Below are positions 12,001 through 38,308 of a stretch of DNA of 64,000 bases, in pieces. The translations under genes and the position numbers were made by a program. Location of the stretch: positions 12,987,001-13,051,000 of the forward strand of contig NC_091942.1 of assembly GCF_041260155.1 (NCBI RefSeq). The letters run 5' to 3'. The notes under the pieces were generated by a model. The model worked only from the letters and a program-made list of their open reading frames with translations, was not told the DNA's origin and searched no databases. Each line of letters starts with the position of its first letter. Position 1 is the first letter of the stretch. This DNA comes from Ptychodera flava (lineage: Eukaryota > Hemichordata > Enteropneusta > Ptychoderidae).

Positions 12001-14090
12001 GTGATTAGTCAGTAAGACAATAGTGTCTTCATATGTTTGAAAGTCACTTGTAGAAGTATGTTTTTAAAATCTGCACTAAAGCAATGTTAGGAAATGACAA
12101 TACTGCAACCTTAGTCAGTTTCATACTATATTTTCGAATACTGTAATTTGTTAACTTTTCACATTATTATCTACAGTGTATTGCAAAAATGTCATTATTT
12201 TCTTGTCTACTAGCTTCTACAAAGACCTTATGCAAAATACACAGAATAGGACAAAGCTTTAGATTGATATTATCGCCCACCACCATAAATGATATTACAT
12301 GTACCCTCGTAGTAACATCTGTTTGCCTTTGACTTTGGCATTTTAATATCCAGGGTTGATGTGTTCTTTTGTACGGCGTCAATCAATAAATACAAGTACT
12401 GCGTCACTGAAAAGGTAAGATATTAAAGGGGCAGTCCTTAATACCCTGGTTCTTGCCATAGTGGTTGTTGACATTGACTGTTTATGTGATTTTAGTCCTT
12501 TGATCTCCTTTGAAAAATGTGCACAGTCAGTCAATTTGCTCAAAGATAAAGCTGGTAAAAACCTGCCCCTTTACATAAAATGTTTCCTGGACACTGATGG
12601 AGTCACACAGATCCAGTGTTCCATGAAAGGGTATCTTGCCTAAAGCATACATATAGAATGCCTACCATACATGTACATGTTATTGTACCAGCATATAGCA
12701 ATTTGGAGGAATAATTTCAAAATTCAGCAATTCACTTTCTTAATTATGACCGGAGAATTTTTGACTTTTGTTTTAATTTTCCAGTTTCAGTGGATTGACA
12801 ATCACTTCGGAGCAGAATTCATAAATAAACTAGTGTTGACCAGAGACAAAACGGTTGTCAGTGGAGACCTTATTATCGATGATAAACCAGAAATAACAGG
12901 TAATGATAGTTTATGGTTACATTTAACAAAAAACAAGTTCACAGCCAGGTTTCTAAAGCACTGTTAAAACCAGAATTCCTTGATTTTTGTGTTTTTGTGA
13001 TAGCACTGGTAAAACAATAAGTTTGACTCTTTCAACATGAGACTGCAGTAAAGCCATTTGTTGAATTAGGGAGGATGACCTTGTATAAAGCGCTTTTTTC
13101 TTTCCCAATATTTATCCAATTTTACTGTAAAAAATGTTCAGCATTACATCTATTTAGAAATATAGGCAGTACCAGGGTTTACATGTTTGTCCCAGGCAGA
13201 CCTCAGAGTCACATGAAATCATTGAGCAAATTCACATTTTCACTATGATTTTATGACCAGTGCCCTCTATCAGATGTCAGAACTGCTGTGCTTTTGGTCA
13301 GTTGATCTACCTATGTGTGTAGACTGAAAGATCGTCATCGCTCAAGGATGCTCCCTACGCTCCCCATAGAGGGCGCCCTCGAGCGACGGATCTTCCCGTT
13401 TACCTATGTGTGCAGTGTCTAGGTTTAACCACCCATATTTAGCCTTCCCTGCGAACATTTATCAGTCAGTTTAAACGTAAAGCTTCAGTAGCTCAGTGGT
13501 AAGATCTTTTCACATTGTTTAACAAACTAAAGTTATGACATGTATTATGGTGCTCAATATGAAATGTGTGTCTGTGTGTGTGCCCATGTGACAATAATAA
13601 TACAAAATTATTATGATAATTGACAGTGTGGTGGTTTAGAGCGAAGATGGTTGGGGGTTAAAGGCACAAGCTGTGTGTTTTTTGGGTATTTTTTGCTCAA
13701 AAATATCATCTTATTTTCCTCAAACATTCTTTCGATTTCCCCATCACTTCATTTTACCTGTGAATGGCCTTGTATGTCATTCTTTGCACTAGATGGTGGT
13801 TTTTGGTTTGTAGAGCCTGACACCCACTACAACAAGACTCACGTGCCTGCCTACATGTGCATTATGTTGAAAATGAATATCTAGTGACCAACATTATGCT
13901 CCCTTTTTGTGCAACAGGGGCTGAGAAGAATCCAGCCTGGGAACACATCCTGTTCTCCACACCGCAAAACTCGGACATCCATAAACCCAATCAGAGAAGG
14001 CTGAGTGGATGGAAGGACCCCGACGAGTGGAAACAGATTATTGACAGCAAAAGACAAGAGAAGGAAATGAGGATGAGTGCTAAACAATAA
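8447..14090 (+). CDS. NT5M: 5'(3')-deoxyribonucleotidase, probably mitochondrial and cytosolic forms
   Basis: Five coding exons: 8447-8875, 9294-9394, 12354-12414, 12785-12899 and 13918-14090 (TAA). All borders are GT..AG and the phases agree; the product is 292 aa. It is a HAD-fold phosphatase that dephosphorylates dUMP/dTMP-type nucleotides and so limits deoxynucleotide pools. HAD motif I is DMDGVLADF, with catalytic Asp95 and Asp97. Later landmarks are [25 protein letters not shown] (motif II region), [16 protein letters not shown] (motif III/IV, catalytic Lys and Asp pair) and the C-terminal PAWEHILF. Human NT5M is 228 aa and NT5C 201 aa. Here an 80-86 residue Arg/Ser/Thr-rich, almost acid-free leader precedes the enzyme, as expected of a mitochondrial presequence. 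In-frame ATGs at 8687 and 8705 would give proteins of 212 or 206 aa, close to the cytosolic form. An AATAAA lies at about 14945, just past a MITE; its use is unproven. Vertebrates have two paralogs, so the NT5M symbol rests on the leader and the COPS3 linkage. Confidence 0.93.
8910..9050. repeat. (TA)n microsatellite
   Basis: About 140 bp of almost pure TA just inside intron 1 of NT5M, starting about 35 bp after the exon 1 donor. Confidence 0.95.
9507..9906. mobile_element. TTAA-flanked MITE, 392 bp
   Basis: Both ends carry AGGGGAAGTTCACCAAGG in inverted orientation (from 9511 and ending 9902), each directly flanked by TTAA (9507-9510 and 9903-9906). TTAA duplications with short inverted ends are typical of piggyBac and Kolobok elements. 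There is no transposase. It lies in NT5M intron 2. Confidence 0.85.
9930..11656. mobile_element. TTAA-flanked non-autonomous element, 1.7 kb, with internal degenerate repeats
   Basis: The ends AGGTCTGGTGAAATG (from 9934) and its inverse (ending 11652) are flanked by TTAA (9930-9933 and 11653-11656). The interior is richer in CpG than the surrounding intron. Between about 10640 and 11160 it contains repeated blocks of the type GATTTGCATCGTGGTCC and CAACGTTCCGTGTTG. It lies 23 bp from the 9507-9906 MITE. No transposase frame is present. Confidence 0.82.
13328..13400. repeat. Imperfect hairpin with GAGGGCGCCCTCGAGCGACGG arm core
   Basis: AAGATCGTCATCGCTCAAGG on the left pairs, with small bulges, with the right arm ending GAGCGACGGATCTT. 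Partial relatives of the right arm occur near 33655-33690. It lies in NT5M intron 4; function unknown. Confidence 0.5.
13483..13507 (+). other. tRNA 5'-half-like fragment
   Basis: CTTCAGTAGCTCAGTGGTAA resembles a tRNA D-arm with its A box (TAGCTCAGTGG). No B box or acceptor 3' strand follows, so this is a tRNA or SINE remnant at best, not a functional tRNA. Confidence 0.35.
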
Positions 14091-14486
14091 TGCTATGCAA
14101 CAAATCAATAATTGAGGGATTAGCTCCGTGGCTGCTTTGCATTAAAGGATTAATTGATAACAGGGACAAATATATTAGGCTAAGAAAAAATAAGAGATAT
14201 GTTTCTGGACCTTGACTTTTGGCAACAGTGATGCAGCAATGCCATTCTCGTTTTTATTTCTTTATTGTGTTTGGTAACCTCTTCAGGATGAGATAATCAC
14301 AGGGATTATTGTTTTTATCAATAATTGCAAAATACCTTCTCTTCCTCTTAAGCATCTGTGGGTATAAAGGGAAGGCAGCTCCATATTCAGTCTGTTAATT
14401 TCTACCACAATACCATATTGTGAATCCTTGAGGTGGTATGTCAGCCCTCTATGGAGAAACAGGGGTTGGCCGTTTGTTTTGGAATA

Positions 14487-14916
14487 TACAGTGGTGTGCG
14501 TTGAACCATTGGCAATACTTGAACTGGGCAGGTTATGTGAGTTGGAGAGTAACCAACGCTGTCAGGTGTGACTATCATGTAACAGTAATATAAGTCGATC
14601 ATGAGGAAATCAACTCAAAAGTTGAAACATTGTCTGCAAGAAGGTCAGGCGTGCTCAAAACGACACCACTAGACCCGCACAAACCGTGCTCACTTGCAAA
14701 TGATGGTTTCGGTACAGTTTAACAGCGGAATGCTATGTGGTGTCATTTGACTGTGCGTGACCTCCTTCCAGACAATGTATCAACTTTCGCGGAGTTGATT
14801 TGTTTGTTAATGACTGATACTACCACCAAGATCACACCTGAGAGTGTTGGTAACTCCTTAATTTAGACAGTATGTCTATATCCTGTATTGCCAACGGTTC
14901 AACGCAAACCACTGTA
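14487..14916. mobile_element. Foldback MITE with TA duplication (Tc1/mariner-like)
   Basis: The ends CAGTGGTGTGCGTTGAACCA and the reverse complement of the other end (CAGTGGTTTGCGTTGAACCG) are flanked by TA. Arm similarity continues inward almost to the centre near 14700 (for example ATCAACTC...GTTGA...CATTGTCTG...GAAGGTCA on both sides). The whole 426 bp can therefore fold on itself. The TA flank and size fit a mariner-type MITE. Confidence 0.85.
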
Positions 14917-15714
14917 AATGGTGAGAAATACGATATGTATAACAAATAAATAAAAAATGGAAAAGGAAAAGATAAAATGTGCCAGTTTCAAGGCAATACA
15001 GGCAATGACCAAAAACAAAGCTAATTTCTTTTTAGGCAGAATCGATGCAACTTGTCAATCATGATCAGAATTGTAAATTAGCATAGCCTTTGTAATCATG
15101 TTTATGATTGTAAATAGTTAACTGACTATCACTGAGTGTAATTTTATCCATGTAATCTTGAAAATTTAAGCAGAATGCTTTTTTAACAAATAATGTAAGA
15201 GTGAATATTTTTTGCACCTAGCTGATCGAGAAAGCACCTTGGGTGTCAATTTTCTCATCAGGGTATCTATGTGTGTACCGCAACAAGAAATTATTTCTGC
15301 TTCATAATGAAATGCAAGTCTGTCTAAAATATTTATAATTTGTATAAAATATGCAAAAATGTGTACATGTACAGCTGGAAAGTTCACCAGATATTTTGAC
15401 ATTTTTCCTCATGAATTTTAAATTCAGTCTGCACCATCCATCATGTTGGTACATCTTGGGGTACACTGGAAATATTATGCCATCAGGGTTTCTATTCATT
15501 ATTAATGTAAATAGACCCATATTTCCTCAGAAATTTGTCAACCAATCCTTTGTAGTGATTCAGGCAACTTTTTTTTCTAATGAAACTGAAATTATGTTTT
15601 TCCATTGGAAAAAAAAAACAGGGTAGGTTTTGTTTACTCAGGAAGTGCTAGTATTGTCAAGTGTGGTGTTTAGTTAAGAAAGTGGAAGCTCTTGTGATGT
15701 GTCACTGTTTTACA

Positions 15715-15802
15715 AACCTGTTCGCCCCAAAGTCCCTGTAAACAGTCCCCCATCAACATTGATAACAATGGAGTTGGGCCAAACCATAGTGGTCAAAGGG
15801 AT
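15715..15802 (+). mobile_element. Short MITE of the CACCCC/GGGTG family, copy A
   Basis: ACCTGTTCGCCCCAAAGTCC at the left, ATTGATAACAATGGAGTTGG and GGCCAAACCATAGTGG inside, and CAAAGGG at the right. It aligns with copies at 37187-37273 and 61393-61475. Confidence 0.65.
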
Positions 15803-17439
15803 AGATTGGAGATCGTGGGAAAAAAGGATGTGCTTTAATCTGCTTTGACATTAAAAGGCTTTTGATGAATTTTTCACCATTTCCGTTTTTCAAGTCAACT
15901 AGTTTCTTTCTCTACGTCTCAAAGCATGTTGAGATACACAGTATTCAGCTGTGCTTGTGAACTCAGCCTGTAAATGTATAGACTGCATTATTATTTTTGA
16001 CAAACAAATAATGGTGCAAACTATCCCCCTTTATGTAAACAATAACATTGCATTTTACATATATATAAGTTATGTTAATGAGCTAAATAGTGGGTGAGTT
16101 AACATACTCTAGAAGGTAGGAAAAAAAATCTAGTTGACGTTAAAAACAAAAATAGTGAAGGAAAATCACCAAAAATTTACAGCTACGTATCCTTTTACAG
16201 ATTTCATACAGAATGTTGGTGTGTGTGAATTTTTTTTAGTTGAGACACACCTTTGGAAAAAATTAAAAGGATTTCCCTGGGGGAGCCTCTATCTCTGTTC
16301 TCTATCCCAAAATCTAAATGACTCCTTAAGTCACTAATAATTAATGGGAATATCTCCTTGTTCACTTCTTTCCCTGATTTCACAATTGCAAATGTCATCA
16401 CCACTAATGTAGCCAAGAAATGAATCATGTAGTTATATGCAGCTGACCCAAGATTTGTAGATCAGTTTAAAAAGGGAAGTCAGTGCTCATGTAGGAAATT
16501 GGAACTGGTCCTCTTTTTAGTGTAAAAGCTGCATATGTTAGGGTGCATTGTATGATAAATGTACTCCTTAGGCTGGCGTTTCATTGTAATACAATTTAAT
16601 GTGGATCCAGTATTCTGCTGTCACTCCAACAGACAATATGCAAAAGAGTAATAGAGGTTTTTTAATAGATGTTTGGCAAAAAGTGTTTTGTTTAGTTTGA
16701 GGATCATGTGTGGCAAATTATTTTGCAAAGGGTGGATTCAGTGATGAAGTTGAATTGTAATGAGTAGTTTTACATCTATGCTTATTTCTGTGCATATCAT
16801 TTTATTCTACTGAAATATCTGAAGCTTCTGAAATAGAATTTTAAAAGGGCCATTATTTTAAATCTGTGTGTGAAATACAGTTTCCAGCTCTTTACTTCCA
16901 AGATCATGTCACATGCCTAGCATTGTTTATGCAACCCTTATACTGCAATGTCCAGTATTTCAATGACAGCTGAATTTTAGTCCAGACTAGAATTCAACTT
17001 TCAACAATATTGTCGAATATTGTACAACAACAGGGTCTGTTCTCTGGGCTGATAATGTTGTGATTCAACACACTGCTGGGAGAAGAAGAAAATGAATGTG
17101 TTTCTGAGAATGAAAATGATGAGAATTTTATCAAATATCACTATTATCCCTTCGTATCTGTAAGCAGGTACATGAAATCATGTAACAGTTTTGCATAGAA
17201 TAGAATATTGCTTTATGAGACATATCATTTCAAATGTGAGAGCTTTTTGGTTGAAAAACACATGAAAATAAAATGATGCTTTGCTGTAAAGCTTTGGTGT
17301 CTTAGAGTGCTATGAATGACTGCATGTGTAGTGGGGAAGTCAACCAAGCTGTTTGAGAAAAGCAATTTTGTCACATATCAGCAGATGGGGTAGGGGCAGG
17401 TGTACAGTTTTTTTCTCTGAAGAAGGAGGTGAATTACAT

Positions 17440-17690
17440 TCTCCTGCCAAGAGGGTAACTTGAATAAGAAATCCCAATGGGAAAGAGAGAGGGAGGAGTC
17501 GATTCAGGTATTTTCAGGAGTTAGCCGATTGAGAGGGCGGGGTAGAGGTGGAGGGGTTAAAGCATGAGGGGTTAAGATACAGAGGGGGGTTTTTGTTGTA
17601 AAGAGAGGACAGCGGGGAGGATTTTTAAGTAGGTTCAGGACATTAAGAGATGTTCTGATAGGGGGAGGGGATATAAGGGACAAGGGCGGG
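17440..17690 (+). repeat. Purine/G-rich tract
   Basis: Strong strand asymmetry with many G runs (GAGGGCGGGG at 17533-17542, then further GGGG runs). It could form a G-quadruplex, although the loops are long. The opposite strand gives a Pro/Leu-rich frame that I judge non-coding. Confidence 0.5.
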
Positions 17691-18849
17691 ATTACTATTG
17701 CCCCTCCAAATATTTTGTTCAAAATACATTAGAGTAGCATGTTTGCATGTAAAATCCCTGCTTTAAATTTTATCTCAATTAGCTGGTTGACTACCCTTGT
17801 ATGTAATGAGAGAATGATCATGAAATTCAAAGAAAAGTTGTATATGGAGTGTAAAGGTCAAACAACTTCTGCTCAATGCACTGATCACAGAAAAATCACT
17901 TGGTTGTAGAGGTCATGCTTGGGCAAAAGTAATTTGAAATTGAATTAAATTCCAACTAAATTCTATTTTTAACTATTAGCTGATGCATCAGAAAGAAGTG
18001 AAATTTCTCCAAAAGTGTCACTACTTGTATTTAGCGTTCTACCATCGTGAGGAAATGCTCACTTCGCAATGGTAATCAAATTGATATTTTTATCGGTTTC
18101 AGTGATGCACAGTGGGTCCTGGTAGAACAGCGCCCTCGGTGTTCAAGAAAAAAGTAAATGCTCTTTTGTTGCAAATTTACCCTGCCAAACAATTGATACT
18201 GATTACTGAATTTCAGAATTTTCAGAATGGCGTGCATAACATGCATTATTTATAGGGTAGTCAGTTCTGCATGCCAACATATATAATAATATCATGCACA
18301 GTAGACGAATGTGATATCACGTCAGTACATAGATGTCAAATTGTATTTCCATATAACGAACCATCAATTACAAGTTATAGTTATACAGAACACCCACCAA
18401 GCTCTAACTCCGAATTCACTTTTCTACGAATAGCGTGCATGAAATACAAGTATTCTCGACCGCAGGTTATCCAGGTACTTGCGGGTTCTTACGTCATTTT
18501 TGCATCACAGTGCTGTGAAAACAAATTATTGAAGTTCGGATTTTTCAACCACCAAACCAATATTCAAAGTTTCATATACATAAATGACACAACTTTTAGT
18601 TCTGCCTTTTTCCACACAATTTCTGTATCATTCACTCTTCTGTATCGTCTGATCTCTAATTCACCTCGCTCACGTGCGTTTCACCTACTGACGTCACTCC
18701 GCGGTCGAGAATTGGTCATGTTCAACTACATTAGATCTATGGAAAAGAAAAGCTTGAAAATAAATATCAAAAGTTACAGCTACTGCCCAAACCATGGAGA
18801 TACAATCAATGTATTACCTCCATGAGTGAACATAGAATAAAGTCTTTAT

Positions 18850-19950
18850 GTTAGTTTAAGGCCAGAGATGCAAGTAAAAATGGCAAGTGGAGAGTAGGGG
18901 GCATAACATTATCTCTTTCTAAATCTCCTTTGATAGATAAACACTTATTTAACTATAGTAGTAATTTCATTAAACCTGTTTTTTACTGTATGGCTCAGAG
19001 ATTTGGGGACAAGATTTCATGGATTACAAGAAGTGGGATAAATCAGCAATTGAAAAATTCACCTCAAATTTTATAAGAATATTTTACAGTGTAATAGACA
19101 AGCTTGTAATGCAGCTGTGACGGGTGAACTAGGACAATTTCCACTTCTACTTGAGATCAAACTTAATATTGTTAAATACTGGCTTCATTTTGTACAACTC
19201 CCACATAATAATCTTGCTAAAGAAGCTTGCCTTGAGCAAATGGTAAACAACACTAATAATAAATAATGGTTTAACTGTTTAAGTGCTTTATTAAAGAAAA
19301 TGGAATGAAATTTCTCCTTGATATAGCTCCATCACTTAAATACCAAAAAGTTATAGCTGGATTAATGAAAACAAATTTAACAATCAATTATGAGGTCTTT
19401 TGGAAAAATTTGATCACTGATGAAAATAGTAAATTAAGAATGTACGCCAGAATAAAACATAATTTTAGATTAGAACCCTACTTAACACAGTTACAAGGTG
19501 ATAAAAGAAAATTTCGCACCAAGCTTCGCATTAGCAATCATGATCTAGCAATTGAAAAAGGGAGACACACTGTTCCAAAAGCCCCAATTACTGAAAGATA
19601 CTGCAATCAATGTAACACCAACAGTATTGAAGATGAAACACATTTTTTATTAGTCTGTCAGAAATATAAAGTCCAAAGAAAGAACTTTTTCAGTAAAATC
19701 AATTTCCAACATGATACAACTGAAAACCAGCTTATTTTTCTACTAACAAAACAAGAGTTAATGAACAACTTGCAGATTATATTATTACTTTATATAAACA
19801 AAGAAATACCTAGTTATATCTATTAGTAGCTACTTTTATTATACTATATTTATCTTTATTGGAGAAAAGTTTGAACTTATTTTTGTATCACACTTTTATT
19901 GCCACAAATGTGATGTAAATCCTATATTGACAAGCATGCAATATGAAAAA

Positions 19951-19993
<43 letters not shown>

Positions 19994-19995
19994 CT
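18850..19995 (+). mobile_element. 5'-truncated LINE, C-terminal end of the reverse transcriptase ORF
   Basis: In shifting frames this encodes LYGSEIWGQDF...WDKSAIEKFTSNF, then AAVTGELGQFPLLLEIK...YWLHFV. From 19305 an open stretch contains KFRTKLRISNHDLAIEKG and a CNQCNTNSIEDETHFLLVC zinc-knuckle-like motif. This is the typical tail of LINE ORF2 proteins found across invertebrates. At least one frameshift/stop lies near 19110 and another after 19260, so it is dead. It ends in an (ATT)n tail at about 19950-19993, as in CR1/L2-like LINEs. Confidence 0.8.
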
Positions 19996-20379
19996 GACCA
20001 CGCAGGGGGTACTGAGAGGGACCGAAAATAATCAGGATTTAATCAAAATTTCTGACCTACCCTACCCACATTTTGTGAACGAAGCCAGGGAGGATCAGCA
20101 CGACTATGCAACTGGCGTTGTCTTACACACAACACACCCTTGTAAGGCAGTGCGCCCTCAGACGCAATGATGAAACTCTGCGCCGGTGGGTTTACAAACG
20201 ATTTGAAATTTCAGGTACGAGCGGAGATAGCAGCACTGTTCTTGGAAGATATTTTCCGATTTTCTGGATATCAGAAGACAATGTTGTCCGTGGTTGCGTT
20301 GCCTCATTAGTGGACTTTACACAAGTTTGCTGTAGCTTGGAAAAGTTATTTTCTGCGCGAGTCTGCACGGCACTCAACT

Positions 20380-20591
20380 TTACTCAAACAGGTAGAGCGA
20401 GAGGTGCACCACTCACCAGCCCGGGCTTCCGTGTTTACGTACGTACGAGCGCGCCATGTTGGAATGACCCAAAAAACTGTACTGGGTATCGGGAGCTGCT
20501 ACGGCCGCTAGCCATGATCTTAATCGATGCCAGCTAGCCGTTTCGTTTGCTATCTACTGTCAGTGATTATGTCTGTTCGGCGTGATCGGTG
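20380..20591 (+). promoter_or_regulatory. CpG-rich 5' region of the G-alpha gene
   Basis: Base composition changes sharply from the AT-rich LINE tail near 19990 to GC- and CpG-rich sequence ending at the G-alpha ATG. This is the likely promoter and 5' UTR. A transcription start cannot be pinned down; no TATA box stands out. Confidence 0.45.
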
Positions 20592-35144
<14,553 letters not shown>

Positions 35145-35159
35145 TAACGCATCCGGGAA

Positions 35160-35660
35160 ACAGCAAAGTTTGAAGGTTTGGGACAGAGAAATTGTACCTT
35201 GGTTTTCTACATTGCAAACATGGTACTTCAATTGGCAAAGTGAGGACTATAAGTAGCCAACTGGGTACCCTCAGTGGTTCAAAAGGGTACTGCAAATTGC
35301 AACAGGGTAGACAAATAGCCAACAGGGTTCTGTAGGTAGCAACTGAGTATAACTGAGGATAATGCTTGGTTCCAAGTTCATTACTCCATGGTTACTCCAG
35401 GGATGGCATAACTGTTATTACTCTGAATGGGAGAAAAAGAACTCAAAGTCGCAATTTTTGTACTCTAAATTGCAAACCTGGTTCTCTAAGTAGCCAAGTG
35501 ATCACTCAAATGGTACTCAAAGTAGCAAACTAGTTGCTCTGAGCTACAACTGAGCAACAGGGTACTCTAAATAGCCAGCTAAGTGATTGAAATGGCCAAC
35601 AGTGCTCTAAGTAGCACACCAAGTACTCTAAATATCAAATTTTGTGCTATCTATGGTACT
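35160..35660 (+). repeat. Degenerate minisatellite just after the G-alpha stop codon
   Basis: Some fifteen to twenty loosely conserved units of about 20-30 bp share words such as GGTACTCTAAATAGCCAAC, AAGTAGCAAAC and CAACAGGGT. Units differ by many substitutions, so this is an old array. If the transcript extends here it would be 3' UTR. Confidence 0.6.
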
Positions 35661-37186
35661 GAATCCAATATTACCTGCATTCTGGTGTAATACTACACTT
35701 TGTTCAGGTTATCACTGGTATTCTTGATACCTACTATAGATTCTGGAAATGAAAGTACTTCTTTGTACCACTTCTCATCATATCAAGCATATCAATACTG
35801 GAAGATTTCTACGACAATGATTGTAATACATCGATGTGTTATTGACTTCAACTTGACTTCTGGTGAGAATACAAGCTAATCACGTATTCACCCAGGTGTT
35901 TTGATGTCAAATTACAAATGTAATATTTTTAGTTGGTTTCCCAATGCAGTCTTGCCCTTTTAAAATTGTGGTGTCTCTTATCAACCTGACAAAAATTTGC
36001 ATTTGTGGAAAGCAACGTGGCTGAATCCTTTCTACTTAGCTTCTATTGTACATTCAAAACTTATATGTGCTGCAGATCTTTTATTTAATATTTATTGATG
36101 AAATTTGAATTTTGATTTTTGATGAAATTTTTTATAAAATGAAATGTAGAACTGGACACTGCCCCGCTGCTACTACTGTCACATGGGACTTTTCTACCGA
36201 CAAGATTTCTGAGAAAATGAAAAGAAATGAAAGATTCCTGTTTATGCAAATTTTGATGGTTGAAGCCAAATTTAATATATTTGCAGTATAGAATTAGGAA
36301 GGGCGTGGTGAAATTAAATTGTAAAGTCATTTTGAGACTTTTTGGGGTTGGTTGTAGAAATGATAGATTGTTGTTGCTGTCAATATCATGGGAGAGACTA
36401 GCATCATGTTTGATCAGTTCGTGGTATACTAATCAGTCTTTGATAAGCGATAATTTGACGTTGCAAGTAACTCCAAACAGTCATCCAAATCAGTAATGTA
36501 GTACAATTCATACACAAGCACTGCCTCTCTTAGTTTTGTCATATTGAAGGGCAAATAAACCGTAATTTTTGGCAATTTTTTCAATGCTAGCATTCCAGAC
36601 ATAAAGTAGTCTTTTTCCTCCGAAGGCATGCTGGCCCTTAGATTCATCAGCATAGTGTGTGAGTTCATTGATAATTTGATTACTATATGGAGATTCAAAT
36701 GTTATCATCAGTACAAGTTGTGGCGGTGCATCCATAGTATATGTTGACAAGCGAAATACTTGGTATTTTGTCATTCGTGCATGGGTTGAGAACACCAAGA
36801 AAGCAGTTAATGTGCAAGACAAAAGTTGATGAAAAATTGCCAAAAGTTAAGGGTATTTGCCATTCAATAGTAAATTATCCTGGTAACGGTACTATAAGCT
36901 AAAGCTAAACACTGCCTGTATTTCTATACCTGTTCTAGCATATTATGAGCTAGACTGGCTGAAAACACATGCAATGAAATCCTTCCTTTTGCCATGGAGA
37001 TTCAACATACTTGTCGCAGCAAATTTGCATATATCCATATATGGTAAATGAGATGTTTCAGCCATGTTTACTGATGAAACATCGGTAGCACACTACACAT
37101 TGTTCGCCAGTTTGGTGAAGCACCATCAAATGCATGGACCCCAATTGAAAGTCAGTGATTTTCCTTTTGACGTACAGGTGACTTAA

Positions 37187-37273
37187 TACCCTGTCACCAC
37201 CATGGTTTGGCCCAAACCCATGGTTATCAATGGTGAGGTTGGACCAGTTAATAGGGAATTGGGGTGAACAGGT
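37187..37273 (-). mobile_element. Short MITE of the CACCCC/GGGTG family, copy B
   Basis: Best-preserved copy. On the minus strand it reads CCTGTTCACCCCAATTCCCT, then GGTCCAACCTCACCATTGAT, then CCATGGGTTTGGGCCAAACC (itself nearly palindromic), ending GGTGACAGGGTA. Confidence 0.7.
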
Positions 37274-38308
37274 TTATGTTTAGCACTTGAATGTTTCTTC
37301 TGTTTGCCATCTTTAAATTAATCAGACAGGTTTTTTTTCCGTGTGATAACCGCAACACCTTCTCCCTGTTTCTCTACTCATCGATTGTCTGTAAATACAT
37401 GTGAGATCATGCCATCGTCTGAGCAGAGTACCCGCATGCAGGAGGTGTTTTCTCAAAGCGGGATTTGTAAGAGATATTGGTATCGGTCAGTAGGAGATCA
37501 GTGCACATGTTAATTTATGTAATGTAACATAAGATTTATAAGGTTGATATTGTGAAATGATTTTAGATGTATGTTTATCATAGGGGTATAGGAATAATCA
37601 AGTATTATTCCATCCCAAAGTCCCTCTGGGCTGTTGCAGGTGACTTGCCCCGTGTGAATCTGTTTAAAGCTAGGGCTAAACAAACAAATCCTGTGTCATA
37701 TATATGGCTTCAGCTGTACAGTAAAGTAAGTTTTGATTGACTATTCAAGTTTATATACATTTTTAATTGTACATGTCTTAAACATTCCAATTTCAGTACA
37801 CTTTCTGTAAGACTGGATCTGTTTCATACTGTGCCAAACTAGCCCTCAAGAGGGCGCTGTCTGCAATCTCTTTGTATAAAAGGAGCTCAGATCAAGATCA
37901 AGGAAAATTTAACTTGTAAATACTTTTGTGAATATTTTTTCAATGATAAAGCCATATATAGTTTGGAAACATTATGCATTACCATCGCTAAAATATGCTT
38001 CAGAGAGGATGTTCGACTGAAACAAGTTAAAAGCTTGTAATTTATAAAAGCATACTTGTTGGCAAATGCTCTCTGAATATTTGAAGTCACAAGATGACAA
38101 TACTTTTGCAGAAGTGTACAAGACAAGAGACAAATCAGAGAGAGACGATGAATTGAAATCAAATCAATGATCAGAGATCCATTGAATGCTCAACAATCAC
38201 TAAGAAATACAGTATTACTATTATTTGATTCAAATCAATAATTACACGGAGAACAGCCAGCAATCTCATTCAGAATTTTTTCTGCCAGGCGCCAATGAAT
38301 GCACAGTG

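Larger units (their letters stand above)
14917..18270. other. NT5M to G-alpha spacer, proximal part
   Basis: Likely includes some NT5M 3' UTR. Two items stand out: a CACCCC-family MITE (15715-15802) and a purine-rich tract (17440-17690). Otherwise I see no exon or RNA gene. Confidence 0.5.

Noticed and set aside
12424..12580. Another TTAA MITE with AAAGGGGCAG ends
   Set aside because: The inverse match is only about 10-11 bp and the right side reads TTAC, so it is too weak to call.
13483..13507. Functional tRNA gene
   Set aside because: Only the D-arm/A-box side is present; no B box, anticodon stem or acceptor closing strand.
17504..17722. Proline-rich minus-strand frame
   Set aside because: Product of the G-rich tract on the plus strand; low complexity without homology.
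36508..36843. 111-codon minus-strand frame with a signal-peptide-like start
   Set aside because: Its first codon is TTG, not ATG, so the apparent leader is an artefact; no homology or splice context.
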